Part shown: piece after piece, positions 32,671 through 42,035 of the stretch
How the letters are laid out: each line of letters opens with the position of its first letter
How positions within the stretch are numbered: position 1 is the first letter of the stretch
Source of the DNA: Catenaria anguillulae PL171
Lineage: Eukaryota > Blastocladiomycota > Blastocladiomycetes > Blastocladiales > Catenariaceae
Assembly (NCBI GenBank): GCA_002102555.1
Contig: MCFL01000059.1
Coordinates: 92,744 to 156,743, forward strand
Length of the DNA: 64,000 bases
Reading direction: 5' to 3'
Program-made: the position numbers and the translations under genes
Notes under the pieces: model-generated
Seen by the model: only the letters and a program-made list of their open reading frames with translations
Told to the model about the DNA's origin: nothing
The model's database searches: none

Positions 32671-35322
32671 TCAATTACCACCCAAATCGGGCTTTGTCCA
32701 GACACGCGCAAAGAACCCGACGCTTCCAATACTCCCATCCCACAAACCAAAGCACGTTGTGAATGCGACCACGCCGGGAATCTCTGGCCTTAACCCGCCG
32801 CCTTCGACCACGGCAAGCTCGGCATCAAACGGCGAGTTATCCACGGGCACATACAATCCGACGCCGGGATACTCGCGCTTGAGGCGGAGGAACCAGTCGA
32901 GCACCACATGCAGGAGATTGTCGAGTACATCCTCTGCAGGCGACGGCACGCCATGTGCATGGAACGTGTCGGCCAAGGTATTGCGCGCATGAACAAGCAG
33001 CGGGCGCAAGTGCGCAAGCAGAGGCGATGCAAGCGACGGGCTCGACATGCAATGGTCCAGCACCACAAACAAGAGATGTGCAGACAACCCAATCGGGTTT
33101 TCGTTCTCGACCTGGGCCTTGTCCTTGTGCGCGGCAATCTTTTCGGGTTCCTTGAGGTCCTTTTTCAGCTCGGGCAGGTGTTTCTTGAGCATGGTCAAGT
33201 GGGCGCCAACTTGCAGCGGGTTGGTCAGCGTGACAAACACGTCCGTGAGCAAGATTTGCATGAGGCGTGAAAGGAACGCGGCCTGGTTGGGTTCGCCTGC
33301 GGGGCCCGCCATGGCGGGCGGCATGGGCGCACCACCAGTCACGCTTGCAAACACTTGGTCGGCCAAGCTGGGCTGGCCTGGGGTGGCCATTTCGGGCGCG
33401 CGTGCAAACGATTGTGCAACGAGATCACGCATCGACACTTGCAGCTGCTCATATGTTGCAACCAAGTCGTCAATGGCGTAACCGGGCAAGTGGCCCTTGC
33501 TTGCACACAGTTCCGCAGCACGTTGGGTGCGAAGTGCGGCCGTGAGCGGCAACTTGAAGTCGAGCGCATAGTAGGTTGCGTACTCTTCACTGGGCATGGC
33601 GTGCCGAGAACGCGAGAGAGAGCCCAGGGCTGCGGGCAGGGCAGGCACTACGTTGCCCTTGCCGGGTTGTTCGGCTTGCACCACGGGCGCAGCGGCATCC
33701 ATGTTGACATAGGTCCGGTACGGCCGCGGGAACACTTCGTCTTCAGTGGTGAAGGTGGATCCAGCCGTGGAGCCAACAGCCGACGGCGTAGGAGATTGGC
33801 CGAGTGGGCCGGCACCGTGTGGTGATGGCCGCGAGGTTCCCGATGGGCGGGGAGAGTCGGTTGAGCCGCGAGGTGAACCCGAAAGGGACGGCAAGGCAGG
33901 CTCAGAGAGTGAGGGCCGAGCGGGAACAAAGGAAATGCCTGCTGATGCCGGGCCAAGGTTCGAGCGAGACGGCAGAGCATACGGGGAAGTGGACGAAGTC
34001 GAGGAGCCCAGTGATGAGGTGGGTCCGGGTGCAAGGGACGAGGCCGTGGGCGGAGGGGACATGGCGGCGGCAGGCGAGTGGTGCAGATGTGATTGGTATT
34101 CGGTGGGGTACATTTGTTGTTGCTGCTGCTGTTGCTGTTGGGGGTATCCTTGTTGGACGTGAATGACGGGAGTGGGTGCACCGCTTGCGTATTGTGGATG
34201 CTGTTGCTGCTGCTGAGCCATCATTTGCGGTGACATGGCTTGTTGCTGCTGAGCCATCATGTTGGGCGAGACGGGCACCGTGACAAGATCTGTTTCGTCA
34301 AGAATCGGGGACGGAGCGGCAACCAATCTGGCGCGCTCGGCTTCGCGTGGTGACAGGTAGCCTTGCTGAGCACGCGGAGAGGTGGTGGTGGGCATGGGTG
34401 GCACCGAATCGTTGACAATGACGGGCAAGCGAGCTTCAGGCATGCCGCCACCGTTGGATCCTTGTGACCCACGGGAGGTGGCACTGTTGGACCTCTGCGG
34501 TTTAGCAGGAATGGTGTTGAGGGCAATGACAGCTACGGCGCCAGGTCCGCTGCCACCGCCAGAGGATACGCCAGACGACGAGATGGGATAGCCGGCAGCG
34601 TTGACAGATGTGGACGAGGTGTTGCCGCCTGGGTAGTTGGCCGATTGCGTGACAAGTGTGGACGAGCCCGTGCGGGGGGAAGCAATGGCGTTGTTGTAGC
34701 TCGGGGGAACGACCACCTTGGCGCCAGCATAGGCGGCGGCAACGCCACCAGGACCCGAAGGGGAAGACGCGGGCAAGCGGTGGTTGCGAGTGCGCTTCCA
34801 AAAGAAGAAGCCGAGACCGCCAACCAGCAGACACCCGACAAGGATGGACACGCCAATGACGATGCCGGTGGTACTTGAGCCGGAACTGGTCGAGTCGACT
34901 GTGACGGGCTCACCCGACGAAGACAGGCCCTGGGGCGAGCACGACTGGCCGCCCTGACAAATAAACTTGCCGTCGTCACGTGTGCACCCAAAGACATAGG
35001 CGCCGACGTCTTGGCCGGGAGGCGGGCGCTGCTTTTGCACCCAGACCCAGGGCGCTTGGCATGCCTGCTCCTTCGTGGTGACGGCACAGTTGGTAGCGCG
35101 GCCGAGGGACTTGCGCTCGTCCGAGGGGGTGGTCGTGGCACACCACCACTGGCCGTTGGCAACCTGGGTGGAGGAGCCGACCTGGGTGAACTGGACGCAT
35201 CCGTAGACGCGCGGCGATTGGGCTGCGAGGGCCGTGATGGCCTGCTGGGGCACGACGTTGGGGTTGATGAATTCGGCAGGGGCGACGCCGTTGGGGTCGA
35301 GGTTGCACGTGGACGACGACAT
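32671..35322 (-). CDS. Single-pass membrane protein with Gln-rich region and C-terminal helical domain
   Basis: One uninterrupted 883-residue frame starting MSSSTCNLDPNGVAPAEF at 35322. The first ~150 residues form a Cys-containing domain (VYGCVQFTQVG, GQWWCATTTPSDER, APWVWVQK, YVFGCTRDDGKFICQGGQSC). A Ser/Thr spacer and one helix follow (GIVIGVSILVGCLLVGGLGF) with a basic stop-transfer WKRTRNHR. The next 400 residues are low-complexity, with CAG/CTG-coded Gln runs (34120-34260) and a Ser/Pro-rich stretch. The last ~280 residues look folded and helical (YATYYALDFKLPLTAAL ... LLHVVLDWFLRLKREYPGVG). No N-terminal signal peptide is seen, so the first exon may be missing or the helix acts as signal-anchor. 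Family unknown; a surface sensor/adhesion role is only a guess. Confidence 0.8.
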   Translation of the reverse strand: MSSSTCNLDPNGVAPAEFINPNVVPQQAITALAAQSPRVYGCVQFTQVGSSTQVANGQWWCATTTPSDERKSLGRATNCAVTTKEQACQAPWVWVQKQRPPPGQDVGAYVFGCTRDDGKFICQGGQSCSPQGLSSSGEPVTVDSTSSGSSTTGIVIGVSILVGCLLVGGLGFFFWKRTRNHRLPASSPSGPGGVAAAYAGAKVVVPPSYNNAIASPRTGSSTLVTQSANYPGGNTSSTSVNAAGYPISSSGVSSGGGSGPGAVAVIALNTIPAKPQRSNSATSRGSQGSNGGGMPEARLPVIVNDSVPPMPTTTSPRAQQGYLSPREAERARLVAAPSPILDETDLVTVPVSPNMMAQQQQAMSPQMMAQQQQQHPQYASGAPTPVIHVQQGYPQQQQQQQQQMYPTEYQSHLHHSPAAAMSPPPTASSLAPGPTSSLGSSTSSTSPYALPSRSNLGPASAGISFVPARPSLSEPALPSLSGSPRGSTDSPRPSGTSRPSPHGAGPLGQSPTPSAVGSTAGSTFTTEDEVFPRPYRTYVNMDAAAPVVQAEQPGKGNVVPALPAALGSLSRSRHAMPSEEYATYYALDFKLPLTAALRTQRAAELCASKGHLPGYAIDDLVATYEQLQVSMRDLVAQSFARAPEMATPGQPSLADQVFASVTGGAPMPPAMAGPAGEPNQAAFLSRLMQILLTDVFVTLTNPLQVGAHLTMLKKHLPELKKDLKEPEKIAAHKDKAQVENENPIGLSAHLLFVVLDHCMSSPSLASPLLAHLRPLLVHARNTLADTFHAHGVPSPAEDVLDNLLHVVLDWFLRLKREYPGVGLYVPVDNSPFDAELAVVEGGGLRPEIPGVVAFTTCFGLWDGSIGSVGFFARVWTKPDLGGN
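34118..34260 (-). repeat. Poly-Gln coding microsatellite (CAG/CAA, read on minus strand)
   Basis: Runs of ttg/ctg on the plus strand encode two Gln tracts (up to nine in a row) inside the membrane protein. The repeats are interrupted and probably length-variable. Confidence 0.85.
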
Positions 35323-36935
35323 GATGACGATGATGATGAGGAGGAGGATTTCCTTATTACTGAGACATCAAAGATGGTGAATATTGTGAGGCGACAGTGC
35401 AGTGCAGGGACAACGCAAGTATGTGTAGGAAATGGACATGATGTGTATGTACCTGGCAAGCAAGACGTCTCAACAGGAACAATGAGGGCGGACGAGACGG
35501 CCGAGATATCGATAGCTATGGGAGCACAGTATGCACTTTCTGTCTCCAACCAAAACCAACGGGAACTTGAAGAGTGTCGTGTCGTCGTCGTGAATTCGGT
35601 TCGAAATTCCAATTCGAATGGCGGGAGCTCAAGCGAGAAAACCGAGCCAATGTGTTGCTTTTGCTGCGGAAACGGACGACAACAACGAGAAAAATGAACG
35701 GCGCGGTGCTGTTGCTGTTGACCCAAGTTGACGTTCGTTGTGAGGTGACCGAGGTGACCGAGGTGACCGCCGGGAGATTTGCTTCTATCTTAACAGGTAG
35801 TGCTGTACGATGATTCAGAGCCAAGGGCAGAGAGCGTCGGTTTCCTCACTGTATATGTCTTCCAATACAATACTCGACACAATTCGTAACGACTCCACAC
35901 GGACACGGAGGCGGTCTGGGAGGGGATCACACCGAGTGAGTGGTGTGGTGGAAGCCCTGAGAGTGAGAGACGAGGCGTGGCTGCTTGCCATTGTTGTTGT
36001 TCCGCCTGGTTTCCGTCCAGCTTCCAACGCCATTCCTCCAGCCTCTCGTCACCATTCAGCAGTTTGCACGAGCCCTTCAGTTCAAGCAACTATGTATGTA
36101 GAACATGTAGACGGACTGGTCTGACTTGAGTCAAGCAAGGTCGACAGCGGTATACGAGTGTATCCATCTACGCCGCGAGACTGCACGCCAGCATATGCAC
36201 TGCATTGCATGACTGTGTGTCTCTCTCCGTCGACGCGATTCCCTTGGGTTAACCTTTTGCTCCTGCCCTGTCGGTCATCAACGGTTGAGGTCAATGTTTG
36301 CCATTGGAGAGATCAAGGAACTTGCGATGGCAAGCGACAAGCGAAAGACCTTGACCTCCCGAACCGTCCTTACAAGGCTAGCAGGCGACACGGATCATTC
36401 AGGTTTCGTCCTTGGGCAGCAGGGTTGGCTCAGTGCCATTAGTGCTGTCAAGACTCATGAATGCGAAAGGATGTCAAGATTCAAAAAACGCCATTCAGGC
36501 CGAGACAAGTCCTCGACAGAACTTGTTACTGGCGACCTCGGAATCCATCTTTCGAGCTGGTCCTTGGCCGTACCCGCAGAGCCCCCGCTCCCTTAGAATG
36601 GCGATTTACATGATTCATTTTTTCTTACATTGTACATGACGGGAAACCGAGGCGGAGGCGTGCGGTTGGCCTAAACTAGCGAGCTCGTTCGACCAGCTAT
36701 GGTGCCAACATACGGTTGTTTGTCAAGCCGCCCCCTGCGGCTAACACCAACGCGTGCATTGAGCAGGTCTGCCGGGACTGGAAGTCGCGCCCGTGGGTGG
36801 ATGGCACGAGCTTTTCCAGCACAGAGAGGCTGTGTTTGGCCGCTAGGCCACCAGAGGGTCCAACACGGACTAGGGGCTGGGACGAACGCGTTTGGCGCAA
36901 ACGCAACTGAGAGCAAACAGAGCGGACGCGCTTAA
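35323..36935. other. Gene-poor region before piggyBac-like element
   Basis: About 1.6 kb. A short tandem array of gaggtgacc occurs three times at 35740-35770. No coding sequence with domains or splice support. TTAA at 36932-36935 is the left target site of the next element. Confidence 0.5.
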
Positions 36936-36969
36936 CCCTTTAGCAGCCGGGAGTTGGACGCGTCGGTCC

Positions 36970-37104
36970 TATGGAAGGAGAGTAGCCAGCTCGTTCCAAA
37001 CGGGTGTTTTTTCGTTTTTTCGTCTTTTGTGATTTGCGTTTTGGTGTTTTGCCACTTTGGTCGGCACTTGACAAGTTGGCCAACCTAAACGCCACTCAAC
37101 CGCC
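36970..37104 (+). repeat. Inner inverted repeat, left arm
   Basis: About 135 bp starting tatggaaggagagtagcc and ending cactcaaccgcc, present reverse-complemented at 38730-38862 with one single-base indel. Weaker similarity extends inward past tcatggcacagta. Confidence 0.88.
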
Positions 37105-38729
37105 CTCATGGCACAGTACATGCAACCACATTATCATGACCAGCAACCACGACCACAAAATTCTTGTCGCCCGTACATCACCCTTTTAGACAATGCACCT
37201 ATCCCGCCGTCGAGACACGCCGATCATGGCATCCGCCCCTCTACCTACATCGGTAACCCCGTGGCCAGCGACGGGGCCCTTGCCCTGAACCGCCGACCCC
37301 TCCCCGTACAGGTGCATTGTTCAGCGGGCAGGTCCATGACTCCACATGACCCGTGAAAGATAGGCATACCGAGGGAGCCTCTGCTAACACAGCAGCCCAC
37401 CCTGCATCAGTGCGCAGGATCATGCTGCAGTCGAGAACGTTTGGGTAGTCTTGGACATCGCTCCACCGAAAAGCGGGCAGCTCAAAAATACAAGTCGTTT
37501 CTTACTTCCATGTAGCGCAATTGCCACCAAGAACCTCCAGGATGTTCGTCCTCGTCGCCCAATGTAAAACGAACCCATCTCTTCAGTTATCCACGATCCA
37601 AAGCTACTGGGCCGCCAGCTCGCCCGTCAATCTCCTATGAATACATAACGTTAGCCACATGGGTATCTGCTGCTGGATCCGATGGCTCCTCCGCTTGGTC
37701 GGACTGTTCACTGCCCTGCATAACGTGGCGCCAAACGAACGCAAGTATTTCTCAAGGTGGACGGTTCCAACGAGAAGACAGGCATGCCCGAAGCGAGGTG
37801 ATGATTTTGTATTGATTGTTTTTTGACGAGTGAGCATTCAACAAACCCTAACCTTTGGCTGCCCGAGAGCACAAGTACATTGGCGGAGGTGATGAGAGAC
37901 AGACATCATTGCCCGCCGCCGCAAGCATGAGACTTGTGCAGAGTGGCCCTAATCACATAGCCATGTGCTACCACCAAAGCAGCAGCAGTGTCTGCGGGCG
38001 AAACCAAATGTAACCAAAGCCGTTAGCAAAAGAAAATGAGTCGAAGTGAAGCATGTGGTTGGGCAGGTCAGTCACCAAGGTCCGGTGCATATAATGGGCA
38101 ACGGGTTCAAAGAAGCATGACATGGTGGTGTCGGTTTGGTAGCGGTGGACATTAGCCACGGTGATGGAAGATGGGTAACGGTGCCGAGACAATAGTGGAA
38201 GGCATCAAGCAGCGGGCGGTGTGGGGGGGGGTACGGAATATTCGCCATGTGAAGAGAAATCGGAGATGATGGGGGATGAGGAAGCCAGTATCATCTATCT
38301 CCCTACGATCTCATTGATGTGTTGTATCCACTAAGATCCGAGTGCTGCGGCGTGACGGGGAGGAAGAACGAGGACGGTGGGTGCTTGCCGAGATCGATGA
38401 CAAGCAATTTTGTTGGTTCAACAAGACGAGGGGCCGAGACGGGACCAGGGCCTGCCATCCTCACCAAGGCGGCCGTACCACAAAAGCGGCCAGGAGTAAG
38501 CTCTGTCTGTTTGACCGAGCTCACGACCCAGCTCGGTAGCCTGGCGAGTTGCGACGCATGGTTGATCACGTTGAGATGGTTGTGCGAATGGCAGTGGAGG
38601 GGTGTCTCAAAGTACTCCTGCAGCGCACAGTGGGAGGATCGGGACAAGACCGTGGTGGACATGTGCATAGAGTTAATTAGTATGTCATGTATGGTCGGTG
38701 TGGTTGCATGTATCATACTGTGCCATGAT

Positions 38730-38862
38730 GGCGGTTGAGTGGCGTTTAGGTTGGCCAACTTGTCAAGTGCCGACCAAAGTGGCAAAACACCAAAACGCAA
38801 ATCACAAAGACGAAAAAACGAAAAAACACCCGTTTGGAACGAGCTGGCTACTCTCCTTCCAT
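38730..38862 (-). repeat. Inner inverted repeat, right arm
   Basis: Reverse complement of 36970-37104. Next to it, at 38863-38876, lies tcggtccaaccatttaaag, resembling a decayed end of the same element, so this may be the tip of a second, inverted copy. Confidence 0.88.
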
Positions 38863-39792
38863 ATCGGTCCAACCATTTAAAGTTGGCGTTTTGCGGCTTA
38901 CAACACGCAATCAGTTTCTTAGCGTCAGGTTTCCTGACCTGTCGATCACCCGCCTCTGACAATGATCCGGTCGGCCATATCCACTTGAGTTCCCTCTCTC
39001 ACCATCCTTGGACAACAATCCTGAATGAAAATCTGCTCAATGACATGAACATCGCTTCGTTTGCCGGGTTGAGCGGCCGTGGCCAGCGTGGCCAATGGGG
39101 TGGTGCCGGTCGACGCGCGCCGAGTGCGCCCTGGTGCGCGAGCGCCGGAGGGATGTTGATTTTCCTTTTTTTTTGGTCATTTTGTGACAATTGCGGGCGA
39201 TTCAAAAGGGTACTAGATGCTGTACATAGCGTATTCCGGTCAGGACAGAGAGTTTACTTGCTTCGGCTCAAGACGGCTGTTCCTTTCTGAGGTGATGGAC
39301 GGACAGCGAAAACACGTCGAGCAGTGAACACGGTTGGACTGATCGGTCCAAAACCAAAGAATGGGTCATTTTTGGACCCCGTACACACAATACATGATAA
39401 ACCACCGACACCATCCAGACCAAAAATGTGCGAATTGGGACGGTTGACTGTTTCCCGCTTTCGGCTCGACGATTGGGCAGAAACTGCCCACACTACGGCA
39501 GTTTCACGTCAAAAACTTTCATCTGTTCTTGCTCTTTCAAATAACTTCCCAGCCCCTCCGGACCAATCCAGTTGATGTCAGGGGGCAATGGGCCAGCAGA
39601 CGGTCGATGTTGATTAGCGTTTGGGCAGTTTTGGTTTTTTTTCCGTTTTTTATTGCGCAAAACTGGCTTGATTGAATCCGTGTTACCATCAGTAAATTGA
39701 CGAAGCTACCCCTCAAGAACCGTAGTACAGACTGTCAAGGGTCTAGCATTTGTGTATGGGGAGAAAGGAATTGCGAAAGATCACGAAAACAG

Positions 39793-39812
39793 GTTGGACC
39801 GCGCGGTCCAAC
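39793..39812. repeat. Perfect 20-bp palindrome near right element end
   Basis: gttggaccgcgcggtccaac is its own reverse complement and abuts the right terminal repeat of the piggyBac-like element. Possible transposase binding site or hairpin (inference). Confidence 0.85.
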
Positions 39813-39912
39813 GGCTGCTAAAGGGTTCATGACCAAGCCGACCTTGTTCTCCTCTGAGTTCACATATTACCGGTAGTATAGCTGGCGATGCAGCCAAGTT
39901 AAAGGTTATACC

Positions 39913-39927
39913 AGAGGACATGAGTCA
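39913..39927. repeat. LINE target-site duplication, 3' side
   Basis: agaggacatgagtca, directly adjoining the poly(A) tail; second copy at 40887-40901. A following T is shared and could extend it to 16. Confidence 0.9.
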
Positions 39928-40886
39928 TTTTTTTTTTTTTTTTTTTTTTTTGGCAGCAGGGCCGAAGCACGGAAGGACAAAGGCATGCCGGCGGTCCGAG
40001 ACAGCTACACCCACGCGCAGCCGCCTCATCATCCACACGGGCAATGACCCTCGCCTACCACCTGCCGAACACAAACCAAATCAAAACCCGAAAGTACACT
40101 ATCCCAACCATTATACCAGTTCCGAGGTCGAGGCGTCACGCCCCGTCGGGCGGATCGTCAGGGGTTTCGGGTATGTAAGGTAGGTGATTTGTGGTCGCCA
40201 TACGTATGTGTCCATGAATAAATGTGTCAGAAAGAGATAGTCTCCGCTGACTCTCCATGTCGCTGGTTGGCGGAAGGTAGCGTCATTTGCACAGCAGGAG
40301 GCAGGTCGGTCGAGTTGCTCGAGGCATGTTGGGCACACACCAGCTTGTGTGGGATCTCGCTCTGTGGGTTGTCGCCGTTGAGGATCGTTGCTGGCTCGTT
40401 CCTGTTGCGGCAGAGTTTGTGGGATATTGGCAATCCTCTTGCATCGTTCCTTCCATACATCCGTGAACAGTATGTTGCTGCAGACAAAGACTGTCGCTGC
40501 CGTCCATCTTTTCGCCATCTGGTAGTGATCTTTATCTTGATTCATTCTGTATAGTTCGGCCATATGGAGGCCAATCTTTTCACGTACTGTAACATTGAGC
40601 ATACCGCACGCCAGTTCCTGCAATGGGAGCCATTCAACTCGTTCTAGTGCGAAGAGGGAAAGCGTTGATCCTCTGCCCGACGGTGAGCCTTCCTTGCCAC
40701 CTAGCTCTGTAATCTGATCCAGTGTCTCATTGAGTATGTTCCTCCGGCTAAGGTATTCATAGAACGACCACCGCAGCTTTGGCGCTATTGGCGGCCCGCC
40801 CATCTGTTCGTTGATTTCACATTCCAGCGCATGCTCAATGTCGTCGAAGACTTGTCTTCCGTGTTGTAGGCAGACTGGGCAGTATG
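39928..40886 (-). mobile_element. 5'-truncated non-LTR retrotransposon (LINE) with poly(A) tail
   Basis: On the minus strand the insert ends in a run of 24 A (plus-strand T, 39928-39951) and is flanked by the 15-bp duplication agaggacatgagtca (39913-39927 and 40887-40901). The body starts abruptly with the C-terminal zinc-knuckle part of a LINE ORF2 protein. Poly(A), variable-length target duplication and 5' truncation are hallmarks of target-primed reverse transcription. About 960 bp remain of a normally 4-7 kb element, so it is dead. Confidence 0.9.
40111..40886 (-). pseudogene. C-terminal fragment of LINE reverse-transcriptase protein
   Basis: The frame begins in target DNA and enters the element at SYCPVCLQ. 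The pattern CPVCLQHGRQVFDDIEHALE then C (CxxC...H....C) is the zinc knuckle found after the RT domain of many LINE ORF2 proteins. About 230 further residues follow, ending ...GRDASTSELV at 40111. The endonuclease and reverse-transcriptase domains are absent through 5' truncation. Confidence 0.82.
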
Positions 40887-40901
40887 AGAGGACATGAGTC
40901 A
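40887..40901. repeat. LINE target-site duplication, 5' side
   Basis: Second copy of agaggacatgagtca at the truncated 5' end of the LINE. Confidence 0.9.
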
Positions 40902-41089
40902 TGTCGAGCGCATCTCAAAGAATCTCGAGTTGTTCACATTTCCTTTCGACACCATCACACCCGCATGCAATACTTACAATGGACCACAATGTATTGAATG
41001 CCAACGATGTATCCCTGAAATGCATGCTGACCGCCACATAGATCGACTCAAAGCAACAACATCACGCCCCCGTTTGGTCTGCCCCCAAC

Positions 41090-41636
41090 ATGTCCAAGTC
41101 AACCGCGAAGCCCCCAGCAAATGTACCGCCACCCGAACGGCCGCTGCTCATAGACGCCTGCGACATGTTGCACCCAGACCTCGAAACTGCCCTGGCATAC
41201 ATCTTTTCCGCGCTTGTTGTTGCTCACGCCTTCATTCATTTAATGCATGCTGCGAAATAGGAGGTCATCTTTGCCCGTTTCGACAAGGACAAGGACGGGT
41301 ACTTGAATCTGGACGAGTTGCAGGCATTTGCTGTTGCAGCACGGCAACAAAGTGTACGTACCAAACCATTTGCATTCGACCGCACGCTAAGTCGCTGACC
41401 GGCAACACCCGAACCAGTTTGACCAACACGAATTGGCACAAATCGTGGCCCACTATGCAGACCAAGCCAAGCGTCCTGACCTGATGCTCTCCGAGGACGG
41501 CTTCATTGACATGTACTACTACCGAACTCAAGGAGACGAGGACCAAACGTGGCGGGATTTGACCAGGCTCGGATATGGCCCAGATCTTCAGTTGGACGGC
41601 TCGCATAAAGAGGCAAAGTGGATCGTGAAGAAATGA
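41090..41636 (+). CDS. Small EF-hand calcium-binding protein
   Basis: Three exons, 41090-41215, 41261-41353 and 41418-41636 (introns 45 and 64 nt), 145 residues. The N-terminus is MSKSTAKPPANVPPPERPLL. Exon 2 encodes a complete EF-hand, IFARFDKDKDGYLNLDELQA, with Asp at loop positions 1, 3 and 5, Gly at 6 and Glu at 12. A weaker second hand may lie in exon 3 (LSEDGFIDMYYYR). The C-terminus (WRDLTRLGYGPDLQLDG) is not one I can assign. The LINE lies about 190 bp upstream and may have landed in its promoter. Calcium sensing or buffering is inferred. Confidence 0.85.
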
Positions 41637-42035
41637 TGGAAGAATGCTCAATGTTTTCTGCTACACATCCCTTACCGCCACTAACATCCGGCGGGGTGGG
41701 TCATGGACTTGAGACAATGCACGATGTGGAAAAGGCAACACAGGAAAACAGGAAAGGAAGGTACAGGGAGGATTCCGACCACGGATTGCATGGTTTCGTA
41801 GGAGGCACCTGACTCACCCCCAGTACGACGGAAGAAGGCGTGAAAGAAAACAGCAAGGAGAGAAAATGGAAAGCGAGGGGTTACAGACAACATGGGGTGG
41901 TATGATGAAGAGAAAATAGAGAGACAGCTCAGAATAGCCCAACCATCAACAGCGCTGGATTGAATCGACCACGAAGTCTAGGTTAACGGTTACAATGCGT
42001 CGGTCGCAGTCCATGATGGCGAAATGTTCGAATGC
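41637..42035. other. Convergent intergenic region
   Basis: About 400 bp between two convergent stops, A/G-rich; no gene seen. Confidence 0.5.

Larger units (their letters stand above)
36936..39825. mobile_element. piggyBac-like element, probably non-autonomous (2890 bp)
   Basis: Ends are inverted repeats CCCTTTAGCAGCCG (36936-36949) and CGGCTGCTAAAGGG (39812-39825), followed inward by related TTGGAC...CGGTCC sequence. The left flank is TTAA (36932-36935); the right flank is TTCA (39826-39829), one change from TTAA. CCCTTT-type ends at TTAA are typical of piggyBac. No transposase frame is seen, so it would depend on an enzyme from elsewhere. It contains an inner inverted repeat (36970-37104 against 38730-38862), suggesting a fold-back or nested second copy. 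Element class rests on ends and target only. Confidence 0.65.

Noticed and set aside
38303-38962. 219-codon minus-strand frame
   Set aside because: Spans the inner inverted repeat and flanking repeat DNA; part of it is duplicated in the opposite direction at 37004-37189.
37004-39575. Open frames inside the piggyBac-like element as transposase
   Set aside because: All short and without the DDD motif or Cys-rich end of piggyBac transposases; two are the same inverted repeat read twice.
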